Assembly (NCBI RefSeq): GCF_004345645.1
Contig: NZ_SLWS01000012.1
Location: forward strand, 124,001-188,000
DNA length: 64,000 nucleotides
Direction: 5' to 3'
Origin: Actinocrispum wychmicini
GTDB lineage: Bacteria; Actinomycetota; Actinomycetes; Mycobacteriales; Pseudonocardiaceae
A model generated the notes under the pieces. That model did not search any database and was not told where the DNA came from. It saw nothing but the letters and a program-made list of their open reading frames with translations. Position numbers and translations under genes: made by a program. Shown here in pieces: positions 60,595 through 64,000 of the stretch. Positions within the stretch are counted from its first letter, which is position 1; the number at the start of each line of letters is the position of its first letter.

Positions 60595-61602
60595 ATGTCC
60601 GCTCCACGCCTGGTAGACCGCCATCCGGTGCTGGCGCCGGCGGAGCTGGTCGCCGAGCTGGCGCCGCCGCCCCGGTTCACGGGCGTCCGCTTCGAGACGT
60701 ACGTTCCGAATCCGGACGAGCCCACCCAGGCCGCGGCGGTGACGGCGGGCCGTGAGTTCGCGGCACGGGTCGCGGTGCCTCGACGTCGCAAGGGCATGTT
60801 CGGACGCCGTCCGCAGGAGCCGGCGCCCGGCCTGTATCTCGACGGCGGGTTCGGCGTCGGCAAGACCCACCTGCTCGCGTCGATCTGGCACGCGGTGACC
60901 GGACCGAAGGCGTACGGGACGTTCGTGGAGATCACGCACCTGGTGGGCGCCTTGGGGTTCGCCGAGTCGGTTCGCCGACTGTCCGAACACAAACTCCTCG
61001 CCATCGACGAGTTCGAACTCGACGACCCCGGCGACACCACGCTCGTCTCCCGACTGCTCAGGGAACTGACCGACGCGGGCGTGCACGTGGCCACGACGTC
61101 GAACACGTTGCCCGACAAGCTCGGCGAGGGCAGGTTCGCGGCGGACGAGTTCATCCGGGAGATCCAGTCGCTGGCGGCGCGGTTCACGGTCGTCCGGGTG
61201 GACGGCCCCGACTACCGCCACCGCGGCCTGCCGGACGCCCCGGACCCGTGGACCGACGCGGAGATCGACGGGCACGCGGCCGCGCTGCCGGGGTCCACTG
61301 TGGACGACTTCGACGCGTTGTGCGGGCACCTGGCGAAGCTGCATCCGTCCAGATACGGGAAGTTGGTCGCGGGCGTCCCGGCGGTGCACATCAAGGGACT
61401 GCACGCGGTCCCGGACCAGGACGTGGGGCTGCGCGTGGTGGCGTTCGCGGACCGGCTGTACGACCGCGCGGTGCCTGTGGCGGTGTCCGGCGAACCGCTG
61501 TCCGCGCTGTTCACCGACGAGATGCTGCGGGGCGGGTACCGGAAGAAGTACCTGCGGTCGATCAGCCGGCTGACCGCGCTCGCCCGAGACGCGACCGAAT
61601 GA
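60595..61602 (+). CDS. zapE: ZapE/AFG1-like AAA+ ATPase
   Basis: About 335 residues of the AFG1/ZapE family, P-loop ATPases linked to cell division in bacteria and to mitochondrial proteins in eukaryotes. The Walker A is LDGGFGVGKTHLLASIW, the Walker B is LLAIDEFELDD, and sensor-like THLVGALGF and TTSNTLPDKL follow. The ATG at 60595 (or 60586) is only about 25 bases from the RibD-like start, so the two promoters overlap. Its TGA lies inside the first TGACG dyad. Confidence 0.92.
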   Translation: MSAPRLVDRHPVLAPAELVAELAPPPRFTGVRFETYVPNPDEPTQAAAVTAGREFAARVAVPRRRKGMFGRRPQEPAPGLYLDGGFGVGKTHLLASIWHAVTGPKAYGTFVEITHLVGALGFAESVRRLSEHKLLAIDEFELDDPGDTTLVSRLLRELTDAGVHVATTSNTLPDKLGEGRFAADEFIREIQSLAARFTVVRVDGPDYRHRGLPDAPDPWTDAEIDGHAAALPGSTVDDFDALCGHLAKLHPSRYGKLVAGVPAVHIKGLHAVPDQDVGLRVVAFADRLYDRAVPVAVSGEPLSALFTDEMLRGGYRKKYLRSISRLTALARDATE

Positions 61603-61644
61603 CGGAAATCGTCAGCAGGGCAGATCTGGTGACGGTTTCCGTCA
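61600..61644. promoter_or_regulatory. Two TGACG-N5-CGTCA dyads, inverted to each other
   Basis: TGACGGAAATCGTCA at 61600-61614 and TGACGGTTTCCGTCA at 61630-61644. Each is a dyad, and the two also pair with each other at 14 of 15 positions (plus one wobble), so the region can form a strong hairpin. It may be a terminator of the ZapE-like gene, a regulator site for the following oxidoreductase, or both. Confidence 0.6.
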
Positions 61645-61716
61645 ACGCGGACCTGCGTTGTGGATCACAGCCGACCTTCGGGAATAAAGCGGAGTGAGTC
61701 GCCGCTTGACCGGGGC

Positions 61717-62727
61717 ATGGCGATCGCACCGGTACCGCTGTCCGTTCTCGACCTCGCGACGGTCTCCGAGGGATCCACGTCGCGCGAGGCCCTGCGGAAC
61801 ACCCTGGATTTGGCGCGGCACGTGGAAAGTCTCGGCTACCACCGGTTCTGGGTGGCCGAGCACCACAACATGCCCGGCGTCGCCAGCTCGGCGCCCGCGG
61901 TCCTGATCGGCCACGTCGCGACCGCCACCGAGCACATCCGGGTCGGCTCCGGCGGCGTGATGCTGCCCAACCACGCGCCGCTGGTGGTCGCCGAACAGTT
62001 CGGCATGCTGGAGGCACTGCATCCCGGCCGGATCGACCTGGGGCTCGGCCGGGCACCCGGCACCGACCCGGTCACCGCGCACGCCCTGCGCCGGTCCCCG
62101 GCGCCGCTGTCCGCCGACGACTTCCCCGAGCAGCTCAACGAACTGGTCGACTACTTCACGCCGGGACAGCGCCGCCCGATCACGGCCGTGCCGGCCGCGG
62201 GCAACCGGCCGCCGGTGTGGCTGCTCGGGTCGAGCGGGTACAGCGCGCAACTGGCTGGCATGCTCGGCCTGCCGTTCGCGTTCGCGCACCACTTCAGCGC
62301 CGAGAACACCCTGCCGGCGCTTCGGCTCTACCGGCAGAACTTCCGTCCGTCAGCCGAACTGGCCAAGCCTTACGCACTGGTCGCGGCCTCCGTGCTGGCC
62401 GCGGACACCGACGAGGAGGCCCGATTCCTGGCCGGATCCGGAGCGTTGTCGTTCCTGCGGCTGCGGTCCGGCCGCCCCGGGCTGGTGCCCACGCCGGAGG
62501 AGGCGGCGGCGTACGACTACAGCCCGCTTGAGCGGAAGTTCGTCGACGACCGGCTGGCCAACCAGATCATCGGCAGCCCGGAGACGGTCGAGCGGGGCAT
62601 CGAGAAGCTGCTGGGTGAGACCGAGGCCGACGAGCTGATGGTGGTGACCATGACGCACGACCCGGCGGCGCGGAAGCACTCGTTCTCACTTGTCGCGCGG
62701 CTTCGCGGTTCGAGTGGCGCCGACTGA
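61717..62727 (+). CDS. LLM-class flavin oxidoreductase (MsnO8-like)
   Basis: About 336 residues of the luciferase-like barrel family, close to the alkanal-monooxygenase-like, FMN-using branch. Landmarks are PLSVLDLATVSEGSTSREAL, FWVAEHHNMPGVASSAPAVL, RVGSGGVMLPNHAPLVVAEQFGML and IDLGLGRAPGTDP. The start ATG 61717 gives the normal opening; Shine-Dalgarno is weak. Two TGACG dyads lie upstream. The last 42 bases overlap the convergent EamA gene. Substrate unknown. Confidence 0.92.
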   Translation: MAIAPVPLSVLDLATVSEGSTSREALRNTLDLARHVESLGYHRFWVAEHHNMPGVASSAPAVLIGHVATATEHIRVGSGGVMLPNHAPLVVAEQFGMLEALHPGRIDLGLGRAPGTDPVTAHALRRSPAPLSADDFPEQLNELVDYFTPGQRRPITAVPAAGNRPPVWLLGSSGYSAQLAGMLGLPFAFAHHFSAENTLPALRLYRQNFRPSAELAKPYALVAASVLAADTDEEARFLAGSGALSFLRLRSGRPGLVPTPEEAAAYDYSPLERKFVDDRLANQIIGSPETVERGIEKLLGETEADELMVVTMTHDPAARKHSFSLVARLRGSSGAD

Positions 62728-63597
62728 CGCGCCGACCACGCACAGGATCGCGACCCACTGCCAGACGCCCAGGTTCTCGTGCAGCACGAACAACCCGACG
62801 ACCGCGGCCACCGCGGGCTCCATGCTCATCAGGATGCCGAACACGCGCGGCGGGATCCGGCGCAGTGCCTCCAGTTCGAGCGAGTACGGCACGACGGACG
62901 ACAACAGGGCCACGAGTGCCCCGAGGATCAGGATGGACGGTGAGAACAACGCCGTCCCCGAGTTGATCACCCCGAAAGGCACGGTGACCAGAGCGGCGAC
63001 ACCCATCCCGACCGCCAGGCCGGTGCCCTCGGACGTGTGCCGTCCCAACGCGCCACCCAGCAGGATGTACAGGCCCCAGCACGCGCCGGCGGCGAGCGCG
63101 AGCAGGATCCCCACCAGATGCAGGTCGCCGCGTCCCTCGGTGAGCAGCACCACACCGCCGGCGGCGAGCAGCACCCACAGGCCGTCCACCAGCCGCCGTG
63201 ACCCGATCAGCGCGACCGTCAGGGGGCCGATGAACTCGATGGTCACCGCGACGCCCAGGGGAATGTGGGACAACGCCAGGTAGAAGCACAGGTTCATGAC
63301 GCCGAGCACGACGCCGAAACCGAGCACCACGCTCCACGTTCGTCGGTCCATGCGCAGCGACGGACGCCAGATCAGCAGCAACACCGCCGCCGCGAAGAAG
63401 ATTCGCAACGCGACGGTGCCCACACTGCCCACGGCGCCGAAAAGTTGCTTGGCGACGGCCGCGCCGACCTGGACGCTGAGGATGCCGAAGAGGACCTGGG
63501 CGGGCGGGGGGATCGCGCCGAGGGTCCGTCCGGCGAGCGCGGCGAAGCCGAACCTCGGCAGACCGCGTCCTGCCCGGTCGACGTGCATGGTGGCCAT
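62686..63597 (-). CDS. EamA/DMT-family transporter (RhtA-like)
   Basis: A 303-residue inner-membrane exporter with about ten helices in two EamA repeats: the first from AQVLFGILSVQVGAAVAKQL to LTVALIGSRRL, the second from GILLALAAGACWGLYILLGG to VVGLFVLHENLGVWQW with the conserved Glu. RhtA-type members export threonine, homoserine or other metabolites. The start is ATG 63597 or 63588. It overlaps the end of the luciferase-like gene. Confidence 0.92.
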   Translation of the reverse strand: MATMHVDRAGRGLPRFGFAALAGRTLGAIPPPAQVLFGILSVQVGAAVAKQLFGAVGSVGTVALRIFFAAAVLLLIWRPSLRMDRRTWSVVLGFGVVLGVMNLCFYLALSHIPLGVAVTIEFIGPLTVALIGSRRLVDGLWVLLAAGGVVLLTEGRGDLHLVGILLALAAGACWGLYILLGGALGRHTSEGTGLAVGMGVAALVTVPFGVINSGTALFSPSILILGALVALLSSVVPYSLELEALRRIPPRVFGILMSMEPAVAAVVGLFVLHENLGVWQWVAILCVVGASVGATRTAKPRDK

Positions 63598-63689
63598 GTC
63601 CCGGATAGTGCGTGACGAGGGCCCCGGCGGTCACATCCGTTTCCAGAATCTGGGACAGCCGTGCCAGAAGGAATCAAACACCGGTCACA

Positions 63690-63705
63690 CCTGGCACATG
63701 CCAGG
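63690..63705. promoter_or_regulatory. Palindrome before the secreted hydrolase gene
   Basis: CCTGGCACATGCCAGG is a perfect 7-2-7 palindrome ending ten bases before the start of the following lipoprotein gene, a likely repressor site. Confidence 0.5.
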
Positions 63706-63714
63706 CTGCATCGC

Positions 63715-64000
63715 ATGGGTACCGGGTCGCGTTGGAGAACACTGCCGCTCGCGACCATCGCCCTGGTCACCGCCGTCCTGATCACCTCAGCCTGTACCGC
63801 CGGCCCGTCCAACCGCCCGGCCATGGTCGTCAACGACGGCCCCCTGGCGCCGCAGGCACCCCCGTCACCCACGCCGTCGGCCACACCGTTGCCGCCGTTG
63901 GACCCGCCCGGCCGGTCCATGATCAACTGGACCGACTGCGACGACTCGATGAAGGCTCGGCTGACAACGGCCGCGCAGGCACTCGGCCCGCAGTGCGCCC
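63715..64000 (+). CDS. Secreted alpha/beta-hydrolase (tripeptidyl-peptidase-like), partial
   Basis: The first 95 codons of a gene that runs off the window. The signal sequence (LPLATIALVTAVLITSAC) ends in a lipobox Cys, so this is a lipoprotein. A Pro/Ser/Thr-rich linker follows, then INWTDCDDSMKARL and a second Cys (GPQCA), the cysteine pair and spacing that open the TAP-like/SlpD-E secreted hydrolases of actinobacteria, which cleave tripeptides or related substrates. The catalytic part is not in the window, so the function is inferred from the start. A perfect palindrome lies ten bases upstream. Confidence 0.75.
   Translation, partial: MGTGSRWRTLPLATIALVTAVLITSACTAGPSNRPAMVVNDGPLAPQAPPSPTPSATPLPPLDPPGRSMINWTDCDDSMKARLTTAAQALGPQCA

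Overview
The window is high-GC DNA with dense, codon-biased genes, frequent GTG starts and many 1-8 base gene overlaps. Its families are typical of filamentous actinobacteria: an XRE(DUF5753)/DUF397 locus, an HNH protein of the 13E12 (DUF222) type, an SSI-type protease inhibitor, split LigD genes, F420-type luciferase-like oxidoreductases and an IdeR/DtxR iron box. The best guess is a Pseudonocardiales-like actinobacterium; the species cannot be read from the sequence. No rRNA, tRNA or CRISPR array was seen.

Layout. 1-4556 (minus): glycogen/trehalose operon (hypothetical, malQ, glgX, start of treY). 4733-7536 (minus): split LigD (polymerase; phosphoesterase-ligase) plus a hypothetical gene. 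7678-8176: orphan anti-sigma factor behind a SigB/F-like promoter. 8242-10458: a probable mobile element, a DUF222/HNH gene between two inverted ~313-bp repeats, each holding a large imperfect palindrome. 10469-12392: MFS exporter and divergent PadR regulator. 12438-18542: fadB/fadA operon facing a double-TetR regulator and P450. 18543-22779: membrane protein with repeats, small S1 protein, and an acyl-CoA dehydrogenase pair with its TetR regulator. 22834-25410: Ser/Thr kinase fused to an extracellular FKBP domain, divergent from a 2-TM protein. 25418-31779 (minus): S9 peptidase, F420-type oxidoreductase, PLP-decarboxylase-like protein without its lysine, a 37-residue peptide gene, a cupin (ROX-like) oxygenase, then an iron box and a sucrase/ferredoxin-like gene. 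31859-37017: PDZ-less HtrA protease, WYL regulator, RidA, secreted GH16 glucanase, site-2 protease. 37014-46846: reductive pyrimidine catabolism (mmsA, aminotransferase, PucR regulator, NCS1 permease, beta-ureidopropionase, dihydropyrimidinase, F420-type enzyme) with an SSI-type inhibitor inside. 46898-48669: XRE/DUF397 locus with paired operators. 48675-51550: PPK2, ornithine aminotransferase, ceramidase-like protein. 51551-52675: 1.1 kb of C-rich, G-poor low-complexity DNA. 52676-64000: flavin oxidoreductase, SnoaL-like protein, ABC-F ATPase, PAP2 phosphatase, solute-binding lipoprotein, LigC-type ligase, RibD-like reductase, ZapE-like ATPase, luciferase-like enzyme, EamA exporter and the start of a secreted hydrolase.

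How they work together. The clearest pathway runs from pyrimidine uptake (NCS1) through ring opening, N-carbamoyl-beta-alanine hydrolysis, transamination and semialdehyde oxidation to acetyl-CoA, under a PucR regulator; no flavin/iron-sulfur dihydropyrimidine dehydrogenase is visible and an F420-type enzyme ends the operon. Two candidates for undescribed systems stand out: the HNH element with covarying palindromes, and the peptide/cupin/degenerate PLP protein/F420/peptidase cluster, which looks like a possible ribosomally made, modified peptide locus.
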